Positions 34,670-46,264 of a stretch of DNA of 64,000 bases are shown here, piece after piece (position 1 is the first letter of the stretch; each line of letters begins with the position of its first letter). The stretch spans positions 145,105,368-145,169,367 of the forward strand of contig JALGPY010000001.1 in the NCBI GenBank assembly GCA_023055425.1, read 5' to 3'. The notes under the pieces were generated by a model. It ran no database searches, was not told the DNA's origin, and saw only the letters and a program-made list of their open reading frames with translations. The translations under genes were made by a program, and so were the position numbers. Source of the stretch: Linanthus parryae. Lineage: Eukaryota; Streptophyta; Magnoliopsida; Ericales; Polemoniaceae.

Positions 34670-34933
34670 GTTGACGGTGGCTAACGGAAACACTAAATAC
34701 CCATTTTACCCTCATATGATAAACAATTACCCTACTATATATATTTTTTCTTCTCCTTATCCCTTCGATCTAGCATCTTTTCTCTCTCTCTTAACTCTAA
34801 ATTTTTCCTTTTCTCTCTGTCTCACTCTCGCGAAACCCACTTCTTCCTCGTCAAATCTTATCCCACCGCCTCCACCGTCCATTCTCTTTCATATCCAACG
34901 GCACACACCGGTCCTTTCCAAACTATTCCGATC

Positions 34934-34940
34934 TATAAAA
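34934..34940 (+). promoter_or_regulatory. TATA box of the H4 gene
   Basis: TATAAAA, 98 bases before the start codon, in pyrimidine-rich sequence. Its presence inside the Mutator-like element suggests that the promoter was carried along with the gene. I do not see a clear plant histone octamer. Confidence 0.5.
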
Positions 34941-35010
34941 ACCCATCTGAGTCCCACAACCATCATCATCTCTGTTTTCACTATCTTCTTCCCCAAATTC
35001 AAAACCCTAG

Positions 35011-35343
<333 letters not shown>

Positions 35344-36302
35344 GCAATTGGTGATTAGCTTGATATCTGGTAGTTCTGTTCTGGTTCTATTTAGGTTCTT
35401 AAGTCTCTTTTGTGTGGATGTAAATGGTGGCCTCAGGGCTCGTCATTATAGATTGTTCCGCCAATTCCTCAGACTCTGCAATTCCTCCGCCAATTCCTCA
35501 GACTCTGGGTCGCGCCTCTTGGGTCTCCTCAATTCGACCCAGTTGAAGGACAACAAATTCTTCGCCGTCAATTTCGATGCCAGACTCGGATTCGAGACTC
35601 AACTGGGTCTCGTCAATTCGACGCCGTCGCCACGGTTGCTCTCATGTACGAAATTGACCTAATCGCAACACAAATCAATTAACAGACCTCTTGGTTGTTA
35701 AATCTGGATCTGAAGTTTGACAGGTTCTTTTTGAATTTGTGTTTCAGGTTGCGATGAAGTGAAGAGATCAGTTACACGAACTCGTGAAGAAGCAACTGGG
35801 TTCGCCAATCCCGTGCACAATTGGCATCAGTTTGGGTTAATGATTTCGATAGGAAGTTGTGTTTGTTGATAAACATTTCGAGGGACAATTGGGTTCATGT
35901 GTTGATGGGTGTTGGTGGAGATGTGTGAGAGACGAGTGGAAGTTGGTGGAGATGGGTCAATTAGATGGTGGTTTGTAAAGTTTCGATTTTTAAGGTTTTT
36001 CTTGGTCCTGATTATTCTTGTTATAGAGGTGGAAGTAAATTGTTGTTGTTTGTGTGTTGTTGTTTGTGGAGTTGGGAGGATTTGGTGATTTTAGATTGCC
36101 GGCGGGAGAGGCGGTGGCGGGAGAGGCGGTGGTGGTGGGAGAGGTGGTGGCCAAGAACACCAAAAACACATAGAACACCATGAACATGAACAAAATAAAC
36201 AAAAAAACGCAGAAAAGGGCAAAATGGTCATTAAAAAGTCATATTGCACCCCTCTAGTAGCAAACACTAACAGAAGGGTGGTATTTGTCCAACGTCCATC
36301 AC
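35344..36302 (+). other. Pack-MULE interior downstream of H4: chimeric filler
   Basis: It contains a tandem pair of CGCCAATTCCTCAGACTCTG (starting near 35459 and 35490) and an inverted pair around 35530 and 35605 (CTCAATTCGACCCAGTTG against CAACTGGGTCTCGTCAATTC). A purine-rich stretch of GGCGGGAGAGGCGGTGG repeats lies near 36100-36150. Open frames here do not resemble known proteins. It may be a second captured fragment or the H4 3' flank. Confidence 0.5.
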
Positions 36303-36390
36303 TGACAGGGGTGGTTTTTGTATATCCCCGAACACGAGGGGTTTTTTTGTATATACCCCATACTCGAGGGGTGGTTTTTGTCTTTTACCC
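36303..36390. repeat. Right terminal inverted repeat of the Pack-MULE
   Basis: Reverse complement of 34582-34669. It ends CTTTTACCC, followed by TAATAATAA. Confidence 0.92.
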
Positions 36391-36858
36391 TAATAATAAT
36401 TATTTTAAAAATTAATAATATAACACATAAGACTCAGGATGCATGTACATACATACACACATATATATAGCTATTTAAACTTAATATTTACAATTTTTAA
36501 AAATAATACCTGTAAATCTTTATAACAATAAATATTTATAATATAGAAATAGTAAGAAAAATATTTAATAATAACTAATTATTATAAGTTATAACAATTT
36601 GGGTGATAATTTGTTCACTGCAATATTGTATGCAAGAGTTTTATTCGGAAGTATTGTACGTTAAAACGTTAAATACGAGTATTAAACTTTTCGCTCAAAA
36701 ATTCGGGTATTTTTCATTAGGTCCAGCAATAGTACGAAATACGGAAGTATTTTTCATTTATACGTACGGACGGGTATTAAACAGAAAAATTCGGAGTATT
36801 TACTAACTAGGGTCTTAAGATTCAATAGGAGCACACTATACAAATATCAGAAGTCTAT

Positions 36859-37310
36859 GTTGGTGAATTTAGTGTCATCGGCCATTTGTGTAATCGGATT
36901 CACTTACGACCAAAGTAGATATTGGCATATACGTTGTACACGTTAGGAGGTGTGGAGTACACGTGTGCACAAACCTATGCTAACGAACTCCCGGACGATT
37001 GCGGGGGTTCGGGGGCGCAGCCCCTGACGGGGGTCCGGGGGCAGCGTCCCCGGTGGGGTCCAAGGGGAAACTCCCCTGGCGGCGGTTGTTTTATTGCTTC
37101 ACAAAAAACGTCTCGGAATTAATTTTCCGTTGGAAAACGGACTGAAATCTGGCGGTTGTAACCGTCAGAGTAACCGCCTTCTCCCTCACTATTTGTCAGT
37201 TTGGTCGAATTCAGAAACACAGAGGAAATTCATATTCGTTCTTGAAGTCTCTGTTTTATCCGATTACAGATTTCGTGCATACCGCCGAAATACTTTAATC
37301 TAAGAGTACT
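36859..37310 (+). mobile_element. LTR fragment, possibly Ty1/copia-like
   Basis: Starts TGTTGGTGAATTTAGTG. The core is a GC-rich series of CGGGGGC-type near-repeats (37000-37085) of the kind found in LTR leader regions of plant copia elements. The right end and target duplication could not be fixed. Tentative. Confidence 0.4.
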
Positions 37311-37990
37311 CCCACGACTCAAAGATTATCCAAGTTCAATTGTTCCCATTTTAAACACCCCAAAATCCTACCGTCTCCACTAAACAAGCCAACCCATTGG
37401 AGATTGCTAACTATTGTTCATCTTTGGATGAGAAAGAATCAATAATGTGACGCCACACCCACACTTTTATTCCGTGTAACATTTATCAAATAAATAAATA
37501 AATAAATAAATCCGTGGTACTACTTACGGCCTAATTATATCACATCAACCCCCTAATTTCTTCCCTTTCTTATGTTTGGGCACCATGAGAACACAAGCGA
37601 CTACCTAATATCCACTTTTGGGGTCACTTATGTTGCTTTAAGATGCAATAAAATACTTTTGCATAACACTCAAGTGAATTTTGAAATATATCAGTGGTTA
37701 TTATTTTCTTAAAGATCAAAAGTGGAGTTCAACAAGACATTTCAAAATGATTTTGACTTAAATGACAATTCAATCTTGAGTGGTTGTTGATTAACTAATA
37801 TTTTGACTTAGTGTTGAAGTTTATGGATGAGAAAAACACATGATATGTTACTGAAATAAATTTTCATTCTTTGACTGATTCTTAAGAAAAATGAAGGAGA
37901 AGAGAGTACACCATTAAATAAATTGGGTAAATAAAAATTCTAATATTAAAGAATATGTGAATATATCCCAATTAAAATATTATAAAACGG
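37311..37990. other. AT-rich intergenic spacer
   Basis: No gene recognised. A short AAAT microsatellite lies at about 37491-37511. Confidence 0.5.
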
Positions 37991-37995
37991 CAGCT

Positions 37996-38072
37996 AGGTT
38001 GGTAGCTCAAGTGGTAGAGCGTTGGAAATCCCTGCATGAGGTCTGGGTTCAAAAAAAATTCTCAAGAAAAAG
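37996..38072 (+). mobile_element. tRNA-derived SINE, plus strand
   Basis: Box A-like TAGCTCAAGTGG (38003-38014) and box B-like GGTCTGGGTTCAA (38040-38052) at normal polymerase III spacing. An A-rich tail with TTCTCAAGAAAAA follows. CTGCATGAGGTCT and the tail match the minus-strand copy at 5282-5390, so both belong to one short SINE family. Confidence 0.62.
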
Positions 38073-38580
38073 TTATAAAGCGACTTTAGAAGTGGAGTTT
38101 GTTGATTATCACGAAAAACTAGCCATTATTAAAGATTGTTAATTAATGGTTCTTATTTGCCCCTTTGATGTTATGAGTATGAAACAACATTTGTATTTTG
38201 ATTTAGAAGATTGCAAAAGTAATTTTATTTTTATTTATAAAAGAGTTGTGAACGAGATGATACGAGATTTTTATTTTTCGTTTGAGGAGACGATATAGTC
38301 ACCTTGTTATTTATAGTGTAATTAATATGTTGCGATTATACTTGGTAGGGATTAAGGGGTCTAGTTCGGTTCGGTTTGAGCTAAATAAACCAAACCTCGA
38401 AAGTTTGGTTTTGTATCGGATTAGTTTTGTCTTAGTCTATGTTACGCGATTTGGTACAATTAAATACAACAATTTGTATATTGATACATACTATTACTTA
38501 AAATAATATTTTAACCAAAAAGGTAGAATTAAATGTAACAATCAAATATAGAAAGTAAACTGAACTTGATATTTTTTATT
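38073..38580. other. AT-rich spacer, no gene recognised
   Basis: A GGTTCGGTTTGAG/CCAAACC stretch near 38365-38410 resembles the low-complexity arms of the element at 40623-41205, but I cannot define ends. Confidence 0.45.
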
Positions 38581-38731
38581 TTTTTTAATAAATATGTGCG
38601 AAAAACTCAAACAAGAACTAAAAGAATGCAGACAAATCAATAAGATTTTTCTAGTCTCTCCGAACCCTTCGGAGACGAAAAACCCTGACAGGGGCGATAG
38701 TTGGTTTCCAGTTCTCTCACGATTGGCGGCG

Positions 38732-40031
38732 ATGGCAGCAAGGATCCCTGCGGAGTTTTCACCGAAGGAGAACCAAACTGTGGAGTTCGACGAGGAGTTT
38801 TGTGATAAAGCGGATAGCAACTTTTGTGTGGTGTCTGATCGGTATGTTTGCAACGGAATCAAAGATCAACGCCAGAGCCATGAGGGGTATGTTCAAGTGG
38901 ATTTGGAACAATGGTGAGAACATTAACATACTCGAATTTGATTTCAATACGTTTATGTTCTGTTTTCCGGACAAGGCAACTATAGATCCTGTCTCTGCGG
39001 GAGGCCCATGGTTGTTCAACAGAAATCTATTACTATTGAAATCATGGTCACTGGGGAATGCGGTTAAGAACGTAGCTTTCGAGTATGTGGATGTGTGGAT
39101 CCAAATCCTAGGTTTTCCCATACAATATGTCAATAAAGACTCGGCTAGTAAAATCGGATCAAGTGTGGGTGATGTAATAGATTCTGATCTAAGAATCTAC
39201 AGTGAAGGTGAAGATGGCAATTATGTAAGGGTCCGTGTACGTTTGCTGGTGTCAGAACCTTTGCATAGGGGTGTACATGCAAAGATCCGAGGGGAACGTA
39301 TTTGGCTGGACTTTTGTTACGAACGAGTTCCATCAATTTGCAGTTGGTGTGGATCTATGACACATGATGGGGTTGACTGTGAAAAATTTACGACGGCGGA
39401 GAAGAAGACATTAGAACATGGGTACAGTCTTTTTCTTCTATATCATCACATGATTAGAAGAACCCCAAAAAACACTGTAAATCCAACAGAAGAGGAAGCC
39501 CCACCAGAAGCGATGGATACAGAAAGCAAATGAGAGGGAGACAAGTCTTAGAGGGAGGAAGACAATGCTAAAGCCACAGGGGAAGAGCAAATGGCCAAGG
39601 GGGGAGAGACAGATGGCCTTCAAAGTCCAGTTACGATGTATGAAAACCCATTGGCGGATAACACCGAAAGTTCTTTGGTGAGTGAGGCATCTAAACCCAC
39701 AGAAGGTGTTATAGCCACGGACAGTCAATTGCAACATATTCAGAATTTTGCCGGTTCAATTGTCGATGCCTTTACCGATAAGACGAAGGGAACTGTTAAG
39801 GACAGAGTAAACAATTTTAACCAAGAATTTGCGAAAAGAAAGGGTTCCTCGACGTATTTTAGCCCACCACCGAATGAATCGGCACTAGAAAGTTTTAAAC
39901 ACAAGAAGGGGAGACAACCGGAATACCCAGCCAATCTAGTAAGATCACCACCGAATGCACCATCTACTTCTCAGGTCGAGAATTTGAATGAAAGGGCGGA
40001 GACCGGGGAACGGTCCGCCCCTACACAATGA
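38732..40031 (+). pseudogene. LINE-3 ORF1 (nucleic-acid-binding protein), frameshifted
   Basis: From ATG 38732 the frame reads IPAEFSPKENQTVEFDEEF, then shifts near 38860 into INARAMRGMFKWIW...VSAGGPWLFNRNLLLLKSW, typical of the DUF4283 domain of plant LINE ORF1. A CCHC zinc knuckle with Cys-x2-Cys-x4-His-x4-Cys spacing (CSWCGSMTHDGVDC) follows at 39339-39380. A stop at 39531-39533 precedes the Pro/Ser/Lys-rich C-terminal tail (39591-40031). The tail ends on a TGA that overlaps the ORF2 start (ATGA, 40028-40031). Confidence 0.87.
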
Positions 40032-42054
40032 GTATCATGAGCTGGAACATCCGAGGGCTGGGCAGCCCTCGGAATGTTCTTACTCTTCGCAGTGTTGGGA
40101 AGAGTCACTACCCAGGTTTAGCCTTTTTAGTGGAGACTAGACTGTCAGCTGAGGAGATGGGGAAGGTATGCAAGAAACTTCAATCTTTCGTTAGCCATTC
40201 GGTAAGCAGCAGAGGTAGAAGAGGAGGCCTTTCACTGATGTGGAGGACAATCTTCAAGTCTCAATTACTGCTAGTGCGTTTTGGTACATTGATTGCTTAG
40301 TTCTCGATGAAACAACACATCAGTCGTGGCAATTGACGTGTTTCAGTGGCAACCCTGATTCCCGAGAGCGACATTACTCTTGGGAATTACTTAAACGAAT
40401 TCGTGGAAATAACACCATTCCGTGGTGCGTTATCGGTGATTTCAATGCCATGGTCAGCTCTACTGAAAAGCTATACGGAAGGGGTTTCGACGAACACAAT
40501 GCTAGTTTGTTTCGTCAAGTTCTCCTAGACCTAGGTCTTTTCGATTCGGGCTATGCAGGCAAAGATTTTACTTGGGAGAGCAAACCAAGGAATGGCGAAG
40601 TTATCTACGAAAGATTAGATAGGGGTGTAAACGGTTCGGTTTGGTGCGGTTTATGAAGAAACCATAAACCAAACCGAATATACCGGTTTGTTAACTTTTA
40701 AACCAAACTAAACCGCTTGAAACTATACACCAAACCAAACCAAACCGAAAAGTTACGGTTTGGTTCGGCTCGGTTCGGTTCGGGCGGTTCGCGTAATCAC
40801 TTTTACGTCAATAAAATTCAAATTTTAACCAAGACAAAAATAAAATAAACATATAGAACTCACAAAATTATAATTTTGGATTGAGAAAAGATAGGACGTG
40901 AGGAATATAGAGAAAACTAACATCAATTGGATCATTTTAGTTCACTAAACTATCTACTTAGAATACACTTCTATAGATTATTACATATAATTTATATAAT
41001 GTTTATTATAATAAAACTATATTGTGTACACAACGGTTTGGTTCATTCGGTATAATTAGATAACAAACCAAAACTGAACCGATTAGACCGGTTTGCGAAA
41101 ACTTGAACCATTTGTAAATTGGTTAACTTTAAAAACCGTCCAAAACCATGACAATCGGTTTGGTTCGGTCGGTTTGACCGGTTTACTCGGTTTACTTACA
41201 CCCGTAAGATTAGGTAGAGTAGTACTAAATATTGAGTAGGCGAACATTTTTATATCTCGTCGAGTTAATCATCTAACAGCCACGGTCTCTGACCACTGTC
41301 TCGTTCAATTGATATGGGAATCGCCAAAACAGTTTAATAAGGAGAGAAGGTTCCGGTATGAGTCTGTGTGGCAGCAATACCCCAATTGAAGGAAAGTTAT
41401 ATAGTCCAGTTGGTCAAATATGCCGAGACAACCCCCCCCTAAAGGAGAAACCGTCTAATATCGCAGACAACCTCAAGGATTGGGAGAAGAATGAAGTCGG
41501 CAATATCAACAAAACTATGGCAGATCTGCGTAGGAAATTAACCCACCTTGAAATTCTCCCAAAAGACAGTGATATCCGAGAACGTATTGAAAAAGTTAAA
41601 TCTGAGACAAATGGTTTGTTGATGAAGGAAGAGGAGCTTGGCTCCAACGCAGTCGAGTACAATGGCTTGAGAAAGGACATAGCAACACGACGTTTTTTCA
41701 CCGCAAGGCTACCGCCAGAAAAGCAAGAAACGCTTTAAAAGGGCTCGAAGATAGTATGGGGAAGTGGTGTTCGAGCGAAGCAGAAATTATTGAAATCCTT
41801 TCGCAGTATTTCAACAATATCTTCACATCCACAAACCCTTCGAGAGCAGACATGGTGCCAATCCTCCAAGGCCTGCATGAAAAACTAGAGGAAGTTGACT
41901 CTATCCAATTAGACCGACAATATACTAGTGTGGAAGTCAAAGATGCTTTGAACAAAATGGGACCGCTCAAAGCTCCGGCTTTGGTGGTTATCCAGGCACG
42001 TTTTTCCAAACCCATTAGAATATTGTCGGTGAAGATGTTATCCAAGTTTGCCTC
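40028..42054 (+). pseudogene. LINE-3 ORF2 endonuclease and linker, split by a MITE
   Basis: Opens with MSWNIRGLGSPRNV, the standard endonuclease start. Further motifs are FLVETRLS (catalytic Glu region), CFSGNPD, VIGDFNAMV (catalytic Asp/Asn), FTWESKPRNGE and ERLDR. A frameshift lies near 40250. The MITE splits the gene inside the RLDR block. The frame resumes with HLTATVSDHCL (catalytic SDH). The linker helix region (41358-41738 and 41756-42050) runs to the KMGPLKAPG-like block just before RT, where the solo LTR is inserted. Confidence 0.87.
40623..41205. mobile_element. hAT-like MITE inside the LINE-3 endonuclease
   Basis: Ends GGGTGTAAACGG and CTTACACCC(GT), with interior arms of CGGTTTGGTT-type repeats. 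The flanking 12-mers AAGATTAGATAG (40611-40622) and AAGATTAGGTAG (41206-41217) differ at one base. Removing the element and one flank restores the RLDR reading frame. The duplication is longer than the hAT standard of eight; only its last eight bases may be the true duplication. Confidence 0.8.
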
Positions 42055-45000
42055 TGTAGTAACCCCGATATTTATGTTACATGTTTAACTTTAAGTGATG
42101 ATAGTATTATCTAAAAGAGTGTTTAAGGAAAATATTTTGTTAGTTGTGCTAGACTTTTTGTTAAGAAAAGTTATAGAAGTATAACTCAAGTTACATGTTT
42201 GTTTAATTTGGTAACTATAATGTCTTTTAAATAAGTTCATGGTCTTTTGTGCAATATTTGTATGTGAAATAAAATATAGCATTCTTGATTTAATTGAATG
42301 TTTTGCATACACCAAGTATTTGCATCAATATGAAATAGATAGTGTGCATTATGTGATTTGAAACTCACTTATTTTCACTTGTTTTCACTTATTTTGGTGT
42401 GACCATCACACTCTATTATTTTGGGGACTATATAAGCACAAGTTGCATCTTTCCCATCATTTTTCTCCTCAATTTTCTCTCTCTATGAAGTTCCAAAGCT
42501 CTCATTTCTCTCCCCTTTAACTTCATTCCCGGTTTTGTTCATGACCCTCCACAAACATGGTCCAAAAATCAAGTTTTTGAGGTTTTAAGTGTTGGAAACC
42601 CATCTTGGGTGTTAGTATATCAATTGGAGAGCACATTTTGAGCATCTTCTTCAACTTTGAAGCCTCTAGGAGCCATTATTCATCTCTTCACCAAACCCAC
42701 ATCAAGAACACCATGAAAGTATGAGTAAGCTCTACATCTTTTGCATCTACATCATGATTTTGTTCATTCACTCCTCATTCTTGTGATTCTATGAAAAATC
42801 TTTAGTTGCATGTTAGTGGATCATCATTTTTAAGACGCAATCTTAGCATTGACCATCTCATTTGTATGCTAGCATTGTGGATTTGTAATTGCATGTTCTT
42901 GATTCATCATCATCTTCATGATTTTCACACATGCAAGTATAAAATTGAGTTGTTGGGTATATATGTATATGCTTCAAATATTTTGATTGTTCAATTTCAG
43001 ATCTTGGAAGAAAATTTCTTGCATGCAACAAGTTTTGAACTATACAAAACCATCAAAATCATGTTTTGAGCTGATTTTCACAAAATCAAGAAAAATACTT
43101 AATTAGTTCAGAAAATTACGAAAAATTCATAGTTTGTGTATTTTCATATGATGTTTCTGCAGTAAAAATTTCAGAACCATTGGATTTGTATTTAATTTTT
43201 AATTGGCCAAAAACTTGGGCTGTTTTTACAATCTGTCCAACCCAGACCAGAGAAGTTTTTCATCGATTTCATGTATTTATTTTACTCCAATGGCTACGAA
43301 ATTTGGATATGTTGTTCAAATGGGTGTTATTTACTTCCAGTTAAATTTTCATAATTTTTGGAATTACTATGAATATTTTATGAATTTATTACCAAGACCG
43401 CTTTTCAGCCTCTGTTTTACACCTAAACAGCTTTGAAAGTTAATGTTTAAAAATACTTAAAAGTTTTTATAATTTTTGATATTTTTATATGCTATCAGTA
43501 AACTCTTTATACATGTTATGTCAAAATTTGAGATCCCAAATAATTATTTTGAGTCACCTATGAATTTTTGTACTAGCGATAGTTACACTTTTCATATGAG
43601 TAAAATTTAGAAATTTGTCAAGTTTCTCAATGCTAGTTATGTAAGTTACTTTTTAGTTTGTTATATGTCATCTTCCATTTACGTGTTGCATTAGACATGT
43701 CATATGCACCTAATAAGAAGTATAAGGTTCTAGATATAAATATGAGAAAAGTTAGTTCATCTTGCATTCATTAGATTCATGTCATTTAGCTATGTGATTA
43801 TGTGCTATGTTTGGAATAATTTCATGCTAAGTGACTATGTGCTATGTTTGGATGACTTCATGCTAAGTGATTATGTGCTATGTTTGAATTGAATTCTTGC
43901 TAAGTGATTATATGTGTCATTTGTAGCATTCTTTGCGATCTATATGAAGTTGGAGTTAATGTTCACGTGCTTAAGTTGTTTGAAATTGGACTTAGAAGAA
44001 TCAAATAAATGGATTAAGCTCGCAAGGTGAGTTACCCTACCTCCCGAAGTTTGTACCTACCTTCAAGTTTCTTACAAGCTTATGTATGTTCATGTTGTCC
44101 CTATTATGTACGTATGTATGCTTTTTTACTCAAGTTAAATATTTATGCCCCATGGATGCTAACAAAGAAAATAAATGAACGTTTCATAAGATAAAACACG
44201 TTTTCAGAAAGGCCACGGTTACCGTAGTGAAACCCCCTGTCGGGTATAGGCAGGCTACGGCCCTTTTGCCGGGGCAATATAAAACGGCACGCGTCGCCTC
44301 ACGAGCCGTCGCGATGGACATGTCCCTACGTTATGTTAAGTCACGAAAGTTACACGGGCCATAAGATAAGAAAATAAGCAAGCATGTTCAAGTAAGTTAT
44401 GGTCTCCACGTGAGACAAAGCAAGGTTCCTACTTGGAACAATACGATTTCTCATGACTCAAGTTATGGTTTACGTTACGCTTTCTTTACGATACAAGTTA
44501 CGCTTTATGAATGTCACGATCTTTCAAGTTAAACAAGTATATGTATGTATGGCTATGCTTTATGTTCACGACGCTCCATGGGAAAGTTAGCCTCTTTTAG
44601 TTTTTCAAACCTACGGAGGGGCGTAGATGTAACTCACTGAGCTAGTTGAGCTCACTCTTTCAATTTACCTTTTTTTTTTTCAGGTTTTAATAACACGTAA
44701 GAAGCAAGAAGTAGCATGGAGTTAAGTTCATATGTGATTACGTGCTTGATGACGCTTATGTGCTTAGATGCCGAGTATATGCTAGCCGACTTGGAGTTAC
44801 TATGAAATACATGTTGTTGTTTTTTTGGTTTAAGAATGTATAAGTTATATAATAATGTGTATAAGACTTTGTATGAGCCATTGTATGATACCTAGAAACA
44901 TTCCCGAGTTATGCTTTGTCACGATACGAGTCGAGATGGCTAAATGACATTGAAATTTTATGTTCCAACTTTCTTTTCTTTACAAATCATCTTGTTTATC

Positions 45001-45194
45001 AAGACGACCCTAAGTAATTTTTATTTACGCTTCCGCGAAGTTATCTTTTTTTTAGAAACTTTTATCACGACTTTTATAAATTACTTTTTTAGCCTCTCGA
45101 CGAGTCAAGGCCGCACCGGCATGTCGCGTCCTCCTCCCGTTAACGCAAAGTTTTATCAATCGCTAATTGGGGTCGGCGGGAGGGGGATGTGACA
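42055..45194 (+). mobile_element. Ty3/gypsy solo LTR, 3.1 kb, inserted in LINE-3
   Basis: Begins TGTAGTAACCCCG and ends GGGGGATGTGACA. It is flanked by the exact 5-bp duplication GCCTC (42050-42054 and 45195-45199). Excising it joins GTTTGCCTC to GGTATCTTAAATGG in the LINE RT frame. There is no coding sequence, primer-binding site or second LTR, so it is a solo LTR left by LTR-LTR recombination. The GC-richer core near 44200-44320 may be the transcription start region. Confidence 0.9.
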
Positions 45195-45758
45195 GCCTCG
45201 GTATCTTAAATGGTAAAGCTAGCATGGCGGATTTCAACAAGACAATTATAGCTTTGTTACCGAAGGTGAAACAGGTCCGGAAACCAGCCGATCTCAGGCC
45301 CATCAGCCTTTACTCGATGGTATACATGCTAGTAACAAAGGTCACGGCCAATCGCCTGAAGAAGGTACTACCAAATATGATTTCTGTTTTTCATAGTGCC
45401 TTTGTTCGTGGACGTTTAATTACCGATAATATTTTATTGGCCTATGAATTACTTCACACAATGAAAAACCGCAAAAACGATAAGTGGGGAAGCTTCACCC
45501 TAAGACCACCATAATTATACGTCTATCTGCTGTTAACAAAATTCAAATTACAACGAGTTTGTCAAAAATTGACAATGCTGCTTTAGTTGTTAAGCATATA
45601 GTTAAAATCTACATGTCTAAAGCATACGACCGTGTAGAGTGGGATTTTCTACGCGCGTTTTTTGAATGTTTAGGTTTTGGTAGTAAATGGATTAAACTTG
45701 TGATGGATTGTATCACAAACAGTCCGTTTTAGTTTTGCTTATGAAGGAAGAAGTGTAG
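45195..45758 (+). pseudogene. LINE-3 reverse transcriptase, N-terminal half
   Basis: Frame with NKTIIALLPKVKQVRKPADLRPISLY, AFVRGRLITDNILLAYELLH and, after a shift and extra sequence around 45500-45600, MSKAYDRVEWDFLRAFFECLGF. The GxxxAYDRVEW block contains the first catalytic Asp region of RT. It is cut at 45758 by the fold-back LTR element. Confidence 0.85.
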
Positions 45759-46264
45759 GTAACATCATACATGAGATGTCACATCCCCCTCCCGCCGACC
45801 CCGATTAGCGATTAACTATAAAGCTTTGCGTTAACGGGAGGAGGGCGCGACATGCTGGTGAGGCCTTGACTCGTCGAGAGGCTAAATATGTTAATTTAAA
45901 AAGTCATGATAAAAGTTTCTAAAAATAACTTCAAACATGATCTAAAAATTTACAAGTAATTCACTTAAGCATTTAAGGAAGCTCTTAGGAACGTAAGTCA
46001 CATGAAGATTCATACTTTCATGGGATCTAACTTACTATCTTAAGCCTTATAATTATTAGTGATATACTAACATAGCATATAATCATACACATAACATACG
46101 TACAAATAAACTTTCACATAATTAAGCACATAATGGGTCCTTAAGGTTTACTAATCTTACGTATCCATAACCTAATGCTCTGATACCACAAATGTCACAT
46201 CCTACTCCCGCTAACGCAAGTTTTATTAATCGCTAATGGGGTTCGGCGGGAGGGGGATGTGACA
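45759..46264 (-). mobile_element. Fold-back LTR derivative related to the 3.1-kb LTR
   Basis: 506 bp flanked by the 5-bp duplication TGAGA (45754-45758 and 46265-46269). The left 76 bp (TGTCACATCCCCCTCCCGCC...) and the right 72 bp (...CGGCGGGAGGGGGATGTGACA) are inverted copies of the end of the solo LTR at 42055-45194. A minus-strand primer-binding site (GCTCTGATACCA on +, near 46178-46189) sits just left of the right arm. The middle matches LTR sequence from about 45060-45120 in reverse. Confidence 0.8.

Noticed and set aside
37996..38072. A real tRNA gene
   Set aside because: Box A and box B are present, but the arms do not pair into a cloverleaf and an A-rich tail follows; a SINE fits better.
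39591..40031. Independent host gene for a 146-residue acidic protein
   Set aside because: It is the C-terminal tail of LINE ORF1; it sits in frame after the zinc knuckle and overlaps the ORF2 start.
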